Part shown: in pieces, positions 10,208-23,109 of the stretch | How positions within the stretch are numbered: position 1 is the first letter of the stretch | How the letters are laid out: each line of letters opens with the position of its first letter | Assembly (NCBI GenBank): GCA_963662155.1 | Contig: OY759262.1 | Location: forward strand, 11,611,082 to 11,675,081 | Source: Lamellibrachia columna | Lineage: Eukaryota > Annelida > Polychaeta > Sabellida > Siboglinidae | Reading direction: 5' to 3' | Length of the DNA: 64,000 nucleotides | Program-made: the position numbers and the translations under genes | The notes under the pieces: model-generated | Databases searched by the model: none | Told to the model about the DNA's origin: nothing | The model's input: the letters and a program-made list of their open reading frames with translations, nothing else

Positions 10208-13200
10208 CTGTCGGACAAAAACAGAAGTAACTTTCACATTGTGCAAGATACATTTGCACGCACAAACACTATGTACAGAGGTTACATGGGCCAGTGTAAT
10301 TTGATATCATGGTTAGAAATATGGATGTATACGAATGACTGAAAAAAAGGGAAATTATGCTATATTACAACATTGTAATTAAACAAGAAATTATTAATAC
10401 ATGCACCATTTGGAAATACAACAATAACCATACAGAACTAAAAATGAGAATGATACATTGGTACAGTTGAATTGCAAGCCTATAACTGAAATCAATCCAC
10501 ATTAGAGATCTCTACAGCTGCTGCTGCCAAATGCAGTATTAAAATAATTTATTGTGTGATGACAGAACATAGGATGTGGAACACACCTTCGTCACCTGAC
10601 TGTTTCTGAACCTCTTTGTGGGCCTGTTGCCAGAGGGCGCTACGAATGAATCTCTTGCTTGTATCCTTGTTGATTCTCGGTGCTTTCTCCTTGTCAGCAA
10701 CCTCTTGAAGTCTCTTCATGTACCTCTGAACTCGCTCCTGTGAATGGCCAACCTGGTCACTATATCACTCAATGCTGTGCTATTCAATATACCTGTATTT
10801 TAGGTTACAATTAAAACTGATCTTCTCCAGCCACTTTATTGCAAAGTACATAAGAGTGTTCATTTGTTTTATAATTATTTTTATTATTATTAAAATAAGT
10901 CACATAATACAATATAAAATTCTTACAGCTTGAAGCACTACACATTTTTTTTTTTATGAATAAAAAGTTAAATATAAGACCAGAAAAATTATGTTTATAT
11001 AAATAATTAAATGACAATGAAATCATTTGAAAAATATCTATGTCACGATTACAGCATTATTAAAATGGATGAAGAGTGTACTTATAAATCATATTTATTT
11101 TCACAAGATATAGGTCATGGATTTATAAAATTTGCAGTGTGTCAAGAGAAACTTTACAAATGCATCCATTCAAAAGTACCCAGCGCCATGTTTGAGTTAA
11201 AAATACAACAAATGTTTTGGACAGCATACTAAATTACCTTTTGTGACAAGGTAATTTAAACTGCAAAACAGCTAACTTTGTGAAAATAACCTACCAGTTC
11301 TTGTTTCACGGAGTGTTCCTTAGGATCTTCACCTCTTGTATTCAGGTACACTGAAAAAAAAATGCATTTTTAATATCAGTTTTGGGACAGGCAACCTTTT
11401 TAATGTGGAAGTATGACATGATTTGAATGCATATTCATAATTTTACAAAATGTAATGTAACATTAATTTTGTTGATCAATAGCATATACTGCTTGTTTGC
11501 ATATCATTGCACAGCCACTAGTATGACATTACCCAATTAATTAGGAGCTCAACAGTTTTTGGCTTCTAAATGACCAAAATTAAACAGATTTTTAAACTAA
11601 AAAATGTACCATATCTGATGTTTGCTCAAATTACCTGCCAATAAATGTACTTACTCCAAAAAAGTGAGTTGATTGTGTAGACACCAACAAGATCCAACTT
11701 TGCCTTGTCCAGTGTGGATAACTGGCCACATAGAGGGTAAAAGAAATATTGATTAGACAACATGAATGTAGTAAATTATATTATTTATTTACACTTTAAT
11801 CCAGTGGTATAATATGTATTCAGATCAAGGAGCTGGCAAAATCTGTGAGTCCAAAATGGTCACATTTCCGAATATTGTAGGACACTCAGACTAATTATTA
11901 CTTTGAAGAAACAAGTCTGGGAATTTTAAATTATTTTAACAATGTGTTATTATTTGGTTCAGGTCAATAAGCACACAGTTACACAAGTGACTGATTCGTT
12001 ACCATACCGGCTTCACGATTGGCTTGTATGATTTCTACATGACAATTCCCTGCTGAGTCAGTTTCCTATGCCTCTGTTTTCTACACCTTACTCTTGGAGA
12101 CCTAAATGGACCTAGATTGCCGCTGCATGTCCATGCAATGGACCAATGTTACTCGCCGACCAACACTTTCCACCCCTTGCTAAAAGGAAGTGATTTTCCT
12201 GATGACTGCTAGTAAACATGACTGCTAGTGAACATTATTCACTCCAAAAGAACTTTCAAGAGAATCATACTTGTGGTGAACTAAATAGACTGGTCGCCAC
12301 GGTCACGAATGGACCGAGGTGACTCATCGGCTTTCTGATGTGGGGGAAATATTTTTTTTTTTATTTTTGTGTTCTTTGCTCCGGGGATACACACTCTTTC
12401 TTTTGACTTTTTTCCTACTAAGTTTTTGGTTATTGGTGTTTTTGTTGGTCAGCGTTGTTCGTTGCTATGTAAGGTTGTGGTAATAGCTATTGCTATACTT
12501 ACGTCTGTTATAATGGATTTCTCGACAGAGAGTTTTAATATATTCAGGAGAAACCCTCGCCCTATTAACTACATCATCTGGAGAAAGCCTACTCCAGTAC
12601 AATTTCTTTCTTTCCTTTTATTGTTTGCTCATGAATTTAGAATTATGCGTCTTTGTTGACTTAACAAAATGTTTATCACTGTCAAACATACAATGTTAAC
12701 ACATGAAGCACATCCATCTTTATGGGTATAATGTCTCATGACAAGTATCACTGTGATGCATCCAATGTTAACACATCAAGCACATCCATCTTCATGGGTA
12801 TAATGTCTCGTGACAAGTATCACTTTCATACATCCAATGTTAACACATCAGGCACATCCATCTTCATGGGTATAATGTCTTGTGACAAATATCACTGTCA
12901 AACATACAATGTTAACACATCAAGCACATCCATCTTTATGGGTATAACGTCTCGTGACAAGTATCACTGTCATACATCCAATGTTAACACATCAAGCACA
13001 TCCATCTTCATGGGTATAATGTCTCGTGACAAGTATCACTTTCATACATCCAATGTTAACACATCAGGCACATCCATCTTCATGGGTATAATGTCTTGTG
13101 ACAAATATCACTGTCAAACATACAATGTTAACACATGAAGCACATCCATCTTTATGGGTATAACGTCTCGTGACAAGTATCACTGTCATACATCCAATGT

Positions 13201-16200
13201 TAACACATCAAGCACATCCATCTTCATGGGTATAATGTCTCGTGACAAGTATCACTTTCATACATCCAATGTTAACACATCAGGCACATCCATCTTCATG
13301 GGTATAATGTCTTGTGACAAATATCACTGTCAAACATACAATGTTAACACATGAAGCACATCCATCTTTATGGGTATAACGTCTCGTGACAAGTATCACT
13401 GTCATACATCCAATGTTAACACATCAAGCACATCCATCTTCATGGGTATAATGTCTCGTGACAAGTATCACTTTCATACATCCAATGTTAACACATCAGG
13501 CACATCCATCTTCATGGGTATAATGTCTTGTGACAAATATCACTGTCAAACATACAATGTTAACACATCAAGCACATCCATCTTTATGGGTATAACGTCT
13601 CGTGACAAGTATCACTGTCATACATCCAATGTTAACACATCAAGCACATCCATCTTCATGGGTATAATGTCTCGTGACAAGTATCACTTTCATACATCCA
13701 ATGTTAACACATCAGGCACATCCATCTTCATGGGTATAATGTCTTGTGACAAATATCACTGTCAAACATACAATGTTAACACATCAAGCACATCCATCTT
13801 TATGGGTATAACGTCTCGTGACAAGTATCACTGTCATACATCCAATGTTAACACATCAAGCACATCCATCTTCATGGGTATAATGTCTCGTGACAAGTAT
13901 CACTTTCATACATCCAATGTTAACACATCAGGCACATCCATCTTCATGGGTATAATGTCTTGTGACAAATATCACTGTCAAACATACAATGTTAATTAAC
14001 ACATCAGGCACATGGGTATAATGTCTCGTGACAAGTATCACTTTCATACATCCAATGTTAACACATCAGGCACATCCATCTTCATGGGTATAACGTCTTG
14101 TGACAAATATCACTGTCAAACATACAATGTTAATTAACACATCAGGCACATGGGTATAATGTCTCGTGACAAGTATCACTTTCATACATCCAATGTTAAC
14201 ACATCAAGCACATCCATCTTCATGGGTATAATGTCTTGTGACAAATATCACTGTCAAACATACAATGTTAACACATCAGGCACATCCATCTTCACGGGTA
14301 TAATGTCTTGTGACAAATATTACTGTCATACATCCAATGTTAACACATCAAGCACATCCATCTGCAAGGGTATAATGTCTTGTGACAAATATTACTGTCA
14401 TACATACAATGTTAACACATCAAGCACATCCATCTTTATGGGTGTAATGTCTCGTGACAAGTATCACTTTCATACATCCAATGTTAACACATCAGGCACA
14501 TCCATCTTCATGGGTATAATGTCTTGTGACAAATATCACTGTCAAACATACAATGTTAACACATCAAGCACATCCATCTTTATGGGTATAACGTCTCGTG
14601 ACAAGTATCACTGTCATACATCCAATGTTAACACATCAGGCACATCCATCTTCATGGGTATAATGTCTTGTGACAAATATCACTGTCAAACATACAATGT
14701 TAACACATCAAGCACATCCATCTTTATGGGTGTAATGTCTCGTGACAAGTATCACTTTCATACATCCAATGTTAACACATCAGGCACATCCATCTTCATG
14801 GGTATAATGTCTTGTGACAAATATCACTGTCAAACATACAATGTTAACACATCAAGCACATCCATCTTTATGGGTATAACGTCTCGTGACAAGTATCACT
14901 GTCATACATCCAATGTTAACACATCAAGCACATCCATCTTCATGGGTATAATGTCTCGTGACAAGTATCACTTTCATACATCCAATGTTAACACATCAGG
15001 CACATCCATCTTCATGGGTATAATGTCTTGTGACAAATATCACTGTCAAACATACAATGTTAATTAACACATCAGGCACATGGGTATAATGTCTCGTGAC
15101 AAGTATCACTTTCATACATCCAATGTTAACACATCAAGCACATCCATCTTCATGGGTATAATGTCTTGTGACAAATATCACTGTCAAACATACAATGTTA
15201 ACACATCAGGCACATCCATCTTCACGGGTATAATGTCTTGTGACAAATATTACTGTCATACATCCAATGTTAACACATCAAGCACATCCATCTGCAAGGG
15301 TATAATGTCTTGTGACAAATATTACTGTCATACATACAATGTTAACACATCAAGCACATCCATCTTTATGGGTGTAATGTCTCGTGACAAGTATCACTTT
15401 CATACATCCAATGTTAACACATCAGGCACATACATCTTCATGGGTATAATGCAAATGAAATTACTAATATATAAACCAAACTTTTTAATATATGTCATTT
15501 GACAAATCCTTCTCACAGTTCCAGGCAGAGGTACACGCAAACTCTTTAAACAAAGTATTATATATGCACAACAATGAAAATGAACAAAATAAAATCATCA
15601 AACATTCCTCATACACCCTGTACTATGATTCAAATAAATTTTACAGTTTATTACACAACAACAATTGTTTTAGTATATAAAGCACTAATATACGGTCTAT
15701 TAATGCTAAATGTTGCAAATTAGAGGCTTATGTTGAGGAACTTAAGCAAGTGAATTTTAACTAGCTTCCAACAAGATTTACATAATTAAACAAAGCTCTA
15801 ATTGATAATTCAATTCTGTAAACTAACTGAATTCACATTAAATTCAACAGCAGGAATATCAACCAATACATGTTCAGATCGCCAACCTTATTTTATTTTC
15901 TAAAAAACAACCAGCGTATATTATTATGTACAGAAATATGTTAAAATAAACATACAAAATTAAAAGCCATATGCAAACTTTGTTAACGAGATAACCATAT
16001 CAGATATATTCAATAAATCAGACAAAAACCCCAACGTTGCTCTAACTGGCAACAATAGCATTATTCAATAACAAGTTGGAAATGCTATGAACAAATGCCA
16101 ATAAAAACAATTCAAGAAATACAGACAAGAAATCATCATGGGTAACACAAAGTATACTTAGATCAATACAAAATAGAGATAAATTATATAAACACCATAA

Positions 16201-18125
16201 AACGACAAATCCAAATACCTCCAAATTCTTAGTTTTACAAACTAACCTAAGAACATAGTACAATGGTATTTTAAAATGATGCATTAGAGTAGCCAAACAT
16301 ATGTACTATGAAGCTCTTTTTATGACATAAAAATGTTGTCAGAAAAACATGGCGAACATTAAATGATACTCTAGACTACACAAAACAAAGCAAAAAAAGT
16401 AACACTAGATTTGTTTAGAGAAAATAAACTCACATTAACTGACAAGCTGCAACAAAATTTAATTCATTCTTTACCAACATAGGACCAGATCTGGCAGAAA
16501 AAGTATTAAAAAAATGGAAGCGATAAAATGTATAGCTAATATTTAATGAGAGATTTTAGAAAAAAATTTAAATTCCAAAATATTGACAAAGAAACAATAA
16601 TTAAAATAATTGATCATTTTCCCACTAAATCGAGTTCTGGGCTTGATGCTCTCTACACAAAATATTTAAAATCGATTTGCCCTAATTAAATCACTCACTT
16701 TAATTACAACACAAACATGAAACAATGGAATTTTTCCAGATAAACTAAAATTGCAAAAGTTATCCCAATATTTAAAAACTGATGAAACACTATTCAGTAA
16801 TTACAGACCTATATCCACGTTACCAGTATTTAAAAAATTGCACACCCTGACCCAATTTTTAAACAATTAAATATACTTAAAGTAAAAGACAGTTCACACA
16901 CACAAGAACTTAAATTTTATTATAAATTTATACATAATAAACTACATGTATATTTATAAAAACTACCATTAAATCTAAATAATAGCATACACAGTTTTAA
17001 TACCCAGGGCATACATATAAATAGAACAAATCATGAATTTGCTAAAAGTTGCGTTAGACACAGTCTACTTCTTCCATTAAATAGCATCTCAGATTCAGTA
17101 AGAAACAAAATAGAAATACAGTGTTTAAAAGGTTTTCCATTTATATAAAAATACATTATTTACAGCAATATCAAGAACAATGCACAATTTCAAACTGCTT
17201 CATTTGTAAAAATCACAATGATGCACGCCCCGGTACTGTAGTGTTACAACCCTGGTACTGTAGTGTTACACCCCCCGGTACTGTATTGTTACACCCCCAT
17301 GGTACTGTACTGTTACACTCCCTGGTACTGTAGTGTTACACCTCCCGGTACTGTACTGTTACACCCCCTGATACTGTAGTGTTACACCCCCCCTGGTATT
17401 GTACTGTTAGCCCCCCCGGTACTGTATTATTACACCCCCTGGTACTGTACTGTTACACCCCCTGGTACTGTACGTTTACACCCCTGGTACTGTACTGTTA
17501 CACCCCCTGGTACTGCACTGTTACACCTCTGGTACTGTACTGTTACACCCCTGGTACTGTACTGTTACACCCTGGTATTGTACTGTTACACCCCTGGTAC
17601 TGTACTGTTACACCCCTGGTACTGTATTGATACACCCCCGGTACTGTACTGTTACACCTCCCCCCGGTACTGTACTGTTACACCACCATCCCCGGTACTG
17701 TACTGTTAAACCCCCTGATGCTGTACCGTTACACACACACACACCCTGGAACTGTACTGTTACACCACCACCCCCGGTACTGTACGGTTACACCACCTGG
17801 TGCTGTACTGTTACACCCCTGGTACTGTACTGTTACACCACCATCCCTGGTACTGTACTGTTAAACCCCCTGGTGCTGTACTGTTACACCCCCTGGTATT
17901 GTACTGTTACACACCCTGGTACTATACTGTTACACCCCCTGGTACTGTCAAAACAATACTTATATTACTTTGCAATTGTTACTTTTTAACCGTTTTATAG
18001 ACGTCCTTCAGCCAATTTAGTGTCCATTTTTCTATAAACTACAGCATTATATTTCGACATCTAGATTATACACCGCTATATTTTACCATTTTATTACACA
18101 ATCAGTGAGATGATCATTAGAACTT

Positions 18126-18165
<40 letters not shown>

Positions 18166-19980
18166 CTAAAAAGATATCATATTGTTTAATAACTTAAATA
18201 TGTCATTCGTGTCTGCCTATCTGTCCTTCTGTATGTCATTTGTGTCTGCCTATTCTTGAACTGTTCCTCCATCTCCACCTTGTGGATTTTTTGCCTTTTC
18301 TTGAAACTTCCAGCAATCCACCTACTTTACATTTAATGGTGGAAAAGCGTGTGTACCTGATAGGGAGCGATGCAGGCAGGTGTGATGTCATGATGTTGGG
18401 TTTAAAAAACGAGTCAGTTAAAAATGTATTGAGTTATTGATATTACTTGCGACAGTGACAATGTTAATTATTTAGTTTTGTACACACAATTGTATTAATG
18501 GGTATTAGTTAATATATTCTATGAATAAAGATTCATTCTTGCTGGATTTCATATATCCTGGCTTAGTCTATAATAATACACTTTGTAGTTTACTGTACGA
18601 TACTCATTGATGTGGCAAATGTAAGCCTTAAAGCTGCATTTACAGACATTTCAACTGACTATACATATATACACAAGGATTTTGGGGACTTCTGGTCTCC
18701 TATAACTAATAAGTGTCAGTGACGTTTTTGCTGTGTACAGTACGCTCTTTTCTTGGTTGCACTGTGCTGGTGCTGAACAGAATAAAATGTTTACTGTTAT
18801 TTATGGTCTGTCTGCTGTTTTCATTATTACTTTTACCTTTATGTTTAATGACACACCTCTCCGTGAAAAGTATGTTTACGCAAAAATATTTGTAATATTC
18901 GAATCCAAGCAATGCTAGATATGATTATATACATCAAATCGACTACGTTTATATAATTATATAAGTAATTACTACAATTATATGTATATATGCCCCACTT
19001 TGGTGGTATCAAATTTTAATGTAAATATATATGTATAATTATCGTCTTCCTCTTCTTCTTCTATTTAATGACCACCTTCATTTGGTTGAAGATTTTGTCA
19101 TTTGGGGGGTAATCTTTGGCAGCAGGAAAGAGAGAAGAAATGTAGTAGTGCGATTTAGTGGGTTTAGGTGATGTAGAAAGGGAGGGAAGGGGATGGGAGA
19201 GATTAGATTTATTAAATTTAAAGGTGGTGCTGGAGCCTGGCCTCAAGAGTCCAGGGTGGTCACAGATACCACTTTTTGGGACAGGCTATTCCAATCGGCT
19301 ATTGTGCATGAGAAAAATTACATCTTTCTGTATCGCGTACGGTAGTATGGAAGGTCATACCCGATGTCATGTTATATATATAATGTGTTATATAATATGT
19401 TATATATATATATAATATATATATAAATCAGAGAGTAATCGTACTCTGTAATCGTACTTGTGGTAATCGTAGCAATTACATTGGTCAAAAAGGCCAAGAA
19501 ATCGTGATCGTACTCGATTACATTGCCAAAGTAATCGTAATCATGATTACTTATTATGATTACAATTTTTTTTTGCACATTTACAATGCAACCAGATATA
19601 TTAGAAAAAAAAATAGAAATGGCTATATTAGTAGTAATAGAACAAAATGTAATAGTAATTGAGCTATTACTTAATTTACTTTTCTATCACAATTGAACAT
19701 TTCAGTCACATCAAAATTCAGTTATATTTCCCTAGTTAATACCGTTTCTCCCCACAAAAGCCACATCTCCTGCTTACTGTAGTAGTACAAAGTTATTACA
19801 GTGGGAAGCACTGCAGTTAATAAGCCTCTCCTACCACCTTGCTTTGTAATTTTAGAAGCCTGTACTGTTTGCACTGTTAGTATGGTGTGAATGACTGGTC
19901 ATGGTTCCTGACTGGCTGGTTAGCTGCTAAATCCCTGTCTATTATGTCTAGGTTCACCATTGTATTCTGTGTTTGGCCTT

Positions 19981-20054
<74 letters not shown>

Positions 20055-22360
20055 ACATATTTGAATCTGACCCTCTGTATCTGAAATGTTATTAGTGTAA
20101 TTTATTTGATCATATGTATTTGTATTTGAAATTTTTAAAAGAGGGTATTTGAAATTCTAAAATGCAACGTATTTGTCCCAATCATGTGTTGCTAAGAGGG
20201 AAGACCCAATTAAATACAGGCATACAAGATCAGTCTGTCTGCCCATCCTGTCCCAGCTGTCTCAGAAGTACCTGGCTATTCCTGCTACCTCAGCACCTGT
20301 AGAGAGGCTTTTCAGCATCGCACAAAAAGTCTTCAGACCAGACCACTGCTGCCCGACTGATTCAAAGTTTGAGGCACTAATGTTCATCAAATGCAACAAG
20401 AATTTCATTTTACTGGTGTTTACAGTGTCAGAGACTGTTTAGTATTGCTGGCATGGGTTCAAATGCTAATAATTAAGTTATTGTCAGAGCTGGGGTCAAT
20501 TCCAAAGGAATTGGAATTAATCAATTCAATTCAATTCCAAATCCGGAACTTGAGCGGAATTGGAATTGAAAGATTTTTAATGAGAGGAATTGGAATTGAA
20601 AAATTTTGAACAAAAGGAATTGGAATTGAATGGAAAGGAATTGAGCATCTGATTTTTTTGTGACATCAAACAATATTTTTCTAGCCTGTTGTAGGCGGCT
20701 ATGTGTATAATAATGCTATCAACTCATGCATTGAGGATCTGAAAACTGAAATTCTGTCATTCATGCCAGTATCTTATGATTTCTTTATGTTGCCACTTGC
20801 CAGCGGGTTAATGAAGGGTTCCAGACTGGCTTTAATAGAAACATCAAAGATATTTTCAACTGTTTACAGACCTGGGAAGTTAGCCCTTTTACACCCATGA
20901 AAAGACACTTATTGGCAGGCTACAGCCATGTGGTTGATCAATCAGTAATCACTGATTACTAATCAGAGATCAATGATCACTGACCAACACTACAAAGCAT
21001 AGGCAAGCTAGCTGTAGCCAAATGTATGAAAATGGTTTCCCACTTGCCAGTATAAATATGTGTTGCCTAACATGCATCATCAGACCAGTGTGCAACAGTC
21101 ATAGTGTACAGGTCGGTCAATATGCCCCCTGTAAATTCGTCTGTCTTTAAACATTTTCTGAAACTTAGCAAAGGAAAGGATGGAAACTGTTGGACAGCCT
21201 GCAAATATTGCAGCATTAACATCAGCGGGTCTACCAAGGCGGCTTCCAATTTTAGAAGACATCTTGCGGTAAGTTAATTATTTTCAGTCCAAATATATTG
21301 TTTATAATATGGCCAAGGTATTTACATTTCTCAGTGTAAGGTAGTGAATATTTTTCTAGGATGAATATTTTTCTTGTCCCTAGGTTTGTTATCAATAACC
21401 ATACAGACAGATTTTTTGGCATTGTACGTTATATCAAACATATTGCCATACTTGGCACAACAATCAGTGAGTTTTCTCAACCCCGCAACACTAGGTGAAA
21501 AAACACAAAGGTCATCGGCATACATCATATGATTAATTATGGTTCCTGCATAAAGACAGCCAATTTGTAATTTATTCAAATTTACACTTAAGTCATCCAT
21601 GTAAACGTTAAAAAGATGTGGAGAAAGGATTCCACCCTGCTTAACACCGTTTGAAACAGTAACAAATTCTGAGAAGCTACAACACCATCTGACAGTGAAT
21701 TTCTGGGTTCTGTACCAGTAATAAAGAATGCGAACAATAAAAGAAGGACATCCCCGGTCAGTTAGTTTGGTGAATAGCTTACTATGATTGACTTTGTCAA
21801 AGGCCTTAGAGTTAGAGGCATCCAGCATGGTAACATACATAGATGAGCCATTCGCTATGTAGTGTCGAAAGAGTTCTTTTAATAAAAATATGAGCAGTTG
21901 AGTGATGCTTTTTAAATCCAAATTGGTTTACATGTAGATAAAAAAGTAGAAACCCTGGATAATATCAAGGATTCAAATAATGATTCGGTAGCACAACAAT
22001 CAATCAAGCTTCAAAGTATTATCGTCAGGGTTGGGTATAACTTACTATTTACAATAGAACACTGTAAACAGTGCAATTGCACTGAGCATTTATGATACTG
22101 TATAACTGATCATATCAACTGAACCGAAACCTGATTATCATTTTAATTTACGAGGATTGGTCAGGTGGGCGATAATTAATGACATTGTAGTTGTTGCGCA
22201 CACATATTAAGGTACACACCTTCGTATGTATTTCACTCAGGGGAGCAGAATGCAATGGCTTCAGGACCTCCTCGATTTGTGTCAGCGCATCATCGAAATC
22301 AGTCAGTCTTTCTTGTAATTCGGAGGGGAAGGTATCGTCCACGACCATGTTGTCGTCCAT
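10020..22360 (-). CDS. C1D: C1D nuclear exosome cofactor (Sas10/Utp3/C1D family)
   Basis: C1D (yeast Rrp47/Lrp1) binds the exosome nuclease Rrp6 and functions in nuclear RNA processing; the vertebrate protein also binds DNA, DNA-PK and corepressors. Five coding exons read on the minus strand: 22360-22220, 11721-11655, 11350-11295, 10737-10587 and 10207-10020, giving 200 residues. The phases fit throughout. The N-terminal helical Sas10/C1D domain (FPSELQERLTDFDDALTQIE) continues through LDKAKLDLVGVYTINSLFWM, YLNTRGEDPKEHSVKQELER and RYMKRLQEVADKEKAPRINK, all matching the family block by block. RFIRSALW ends the conserved part. The remaining 60 or so residues form a low-complexity basic tail with a repeated octapeptide. 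Start ATG (22358-22360, MDDNMVVDD) was chosen by comparison with the short N-terminus of vertebrate C1D; an upstream in-frame ATG at 22394-22396 would add 12 residues. Intron 1 is 10.5 kb and packed with repeats. Confidence 0.93.
10587..10737 (-). CDS. C1D: C1D coding exon 4
   Basis: 50 codons plus one base, ERVQRYMKRLQEVADKEKAP to HKEVQKQSGDE. Acceptor TCACAG, donor GAAG|GTGTGTT. Confidence 0.95.
11295..11350 (-). CDS. C1D: C1D coding exon 3
   Basis: Two bases plus 18 codons, YLNTRGEDPKEHSVKQEL. Acceptor TTTTTTCAG, donor CTG|GTAGGT. The PKEH-VKQEL block is diagnostic for C1D. Confidence 0.95.
11655..11721 (-). CDS. C1D: C1D coding exon 2
   Basis: LSTLDKAKLDLVGVYTINSL plus FW, 22 codons plus one base. 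Acceptor GGCCAG, donor TGGA|GTAAGTAC. Confidence 0.92.
11722..12673. other. C1D intron 1, start: nothing recognised
   Basis: AT-rich intronic sequence. An open frame on the plus strand at 12369-12659 has no recognisable domain and is likely chance. No repeats stand out. Confidence 0.5.
12674..15450 (+). repeat. 72-bp minisatellite with 216-bp higher-order repeat
   Basis: About 38 units of a 72-bp sequence containing ATCCATCTTCATGGGTATAA, lying in C1D intron 1. Units fall into three types that recur in the order A-B-C, giving a 216-bp period between about 12930 and 13990. A variant junction GTTAATTAACACATCAGGCA at 13990, 14131 and 15060 marks larger duplicated blocks; the block after 14131 and the block after 15060 share the same rare variants (TTCACGGG, CTGCAAGG). 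Because 72 is a multiple of 3, long open frames appear; they are not taken as genes. Confidence 0.97.
15500..17195 (+). mobile_element. Decayed LINE retrotransposon (CR1/L2-like)
   Basis: Fragments of a non-LTR element in order on the plus strand. At about 15680-15770 lies a piece resembling the start of an endonuclease domain (SINA-C-LEAYVEELKQVNF). At about 16620-16830 there is reverse transcriptase N-terminal sequence (PTKSSSGLDALYTKYLKSIC, KVIPIF, then YRPISTLPVFKK). At about 16900-17190 there is the C-terminal tail (LKFYYKFIHNKLHVYL, FNTQGIHINRTNHEFAKSCV). Stops and frameshifts are frequent and the central palm domain is missing, so the copy is dead. Confidence 0.65.
17224..17948 (+). 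repeat. GTACTGTACTGTTACACCCC tandem repeat
   Basis: About 35 imperfect units of 18-23 bases, GGTACTGTACTGTTACACCC, with variable C-run length. It starts just after the LINE fragment, in C1D intron 1. Confidence 0.95.
17949..19339. other. C1D intron 1, middle: (AT)n only
   Basis: AT-rich. It has an (AT)n tract at 18127-18164 and a short direct repeat around GTGTCTGCCTAT (18211 and 18242). No coding or RNA feature was recognised. Confidence 0.5.
19340..20660 (+). mobile_element. hAT-type transposon debris
   Basis: At 20173-20430 an open frame encodes a hAT C-terminal dimerisation segment (YLAIPATSAPVERLFSIAQK, VFRPDHC). Flanking sequence has end-like motifs: alternating GTAATCGTA/ATTAC around 19440-19560, TTTGAA/TTTGTA around 20055-20170, and GGAATTGGAATTGA units at 20505-20650. 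An (AT)n tract lies at 19985-20054. The rest of the transposase (RNase-H core) is missing. Confidence 0.75.
21122..21269 (+). pseudogene. BED zinc-finger exon, hAT transposase-like
   Basis: ATG at 21122 starts MPPVNSSVFKHFLKLSKGKD, then NCWTACKYCSINISGSTKAA and FRRHLA, ending at a consensus donor GTAAGT at 21270. Spacing of CKYC and H fits a BED finger N-terminal exon of a hAT transposase. It lies downstream of the hAT C-terminal fragment at 20.2-20.4 kb, so the two cannot belong to one intact element. Confidence 0.6.
21310..21945 (-). pseudogene. LINE reverse transcriptase fragment
   Basis: The minus strand encodes DASNSKAFDKVNHSKLF, NGVKQGGILSPHLFNVYMDD and HMMYADDLCVFSPSVAGLRK, that is RT motifs A, B and C including the YADD active site. 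It is truncated on both sides (about 196 open residues), has no endonuclease, and lies in C1D intron 1. Confidence 0.85.
22220..22360 (-). CDS. C1D: C1D coding exon 1
   Basis: 47 codons from MDDNMVVDDTFPSEL to LSEIHTK, donor AAG|GTGTGTACC at 22219, phase 0. It joins LSTLDKAKLDLV of the next exon, which matches the family order even though the exon is 10.5 kb away. Confidence 0.9.
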
Positions 22361-23060
22361 CGTTTCGCGAGCTCCTCTACCGGATATTTGCCGCATTTTT
22401 AATTCGTGCGCAGTTCGGAAGATGGATGCAGCGGCATTATCATTAAATTTTTATTGAAAAACTGTTTGCAGAACAATCGCGTATCCACGACAACACGTGC
22501 CCGATCCTAGTTCGAAAAATATGTAACACGTTATGGTGTCAGAAAAGAATACATCGTGTCACCTATAACGCTAAACTAGTATCGGAACGCAGCACTCGGT
22601 CGGCAAAGATGTGGCATATGCACATGAATTATTTTAGGTCTTGCATTTTTATAATTTTTTTAATTATATCAGCCACATAAGGTAAAGGTCGCTATATTGG
22701 AAAACTAAATAACATCGGGATTCCACGTTCCTCGTGATTCATTTTTTCTTGGCCAATCAATTCGTAAAATATGTTGAAATGGATTGAAAACCGGTCAAAT
22801 TTAAAGCAACGTTTTTATATTGGACCAACGTACAAACACGTACGCTATATTGGACCAATAAGTTTTCTAGCTCTTAAATACATGACGTCTGATAAAAAAG
22901 GTGCACGGCATGTGTGTAACATGGTTATAATTATTACAAATTTAATATTTCAAAAATAATCACACTTAATTAAAGTAAAACTGATTAGGCTACTACATAA
23001 TATATACAGCTCGTTGTTTTATCAGCTGTATATAGCTAGTCCGGTGTGATACAGTGATGT
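22361..23060. other. 5' flank of C1D
   Basis: Upstream of the C1D start on the minus strand; the promoter should be here but no TATA box or clear element was seen. ATATTGGACCAA occurs twice (22818 and 22850) and a related ATATTGGAAAAC at about 22693. Confidence 0.4.
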
Positions 23061-23109
23061 TGCGGAGTTCTACTCGCACGAGAAGGAAACATGCCACTGT
23101 CGCTGTGAC

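Noticed and set aside
12674..15450. CRISPR array
   Set aside because: Units are contiguous 72-bp repeats without unique spacers, in an animal genome.
12722..15502. Long open frames (up to 305 codons) of repeated MGIMSRDKYH-type text
   Set aside because: They follow from a 72-bp repeat unit in an intron of C1D on the opposite strand. There is no exon context, and the same array breaks frame at the 13990, 14131 and 15060 junctions.
17121..18000. Open frames rich in GTVLLHP/VLYCYTP
   Set aside because: Translation of the GTACTGTACTGTTACACC repeat; no independent coding evidence.
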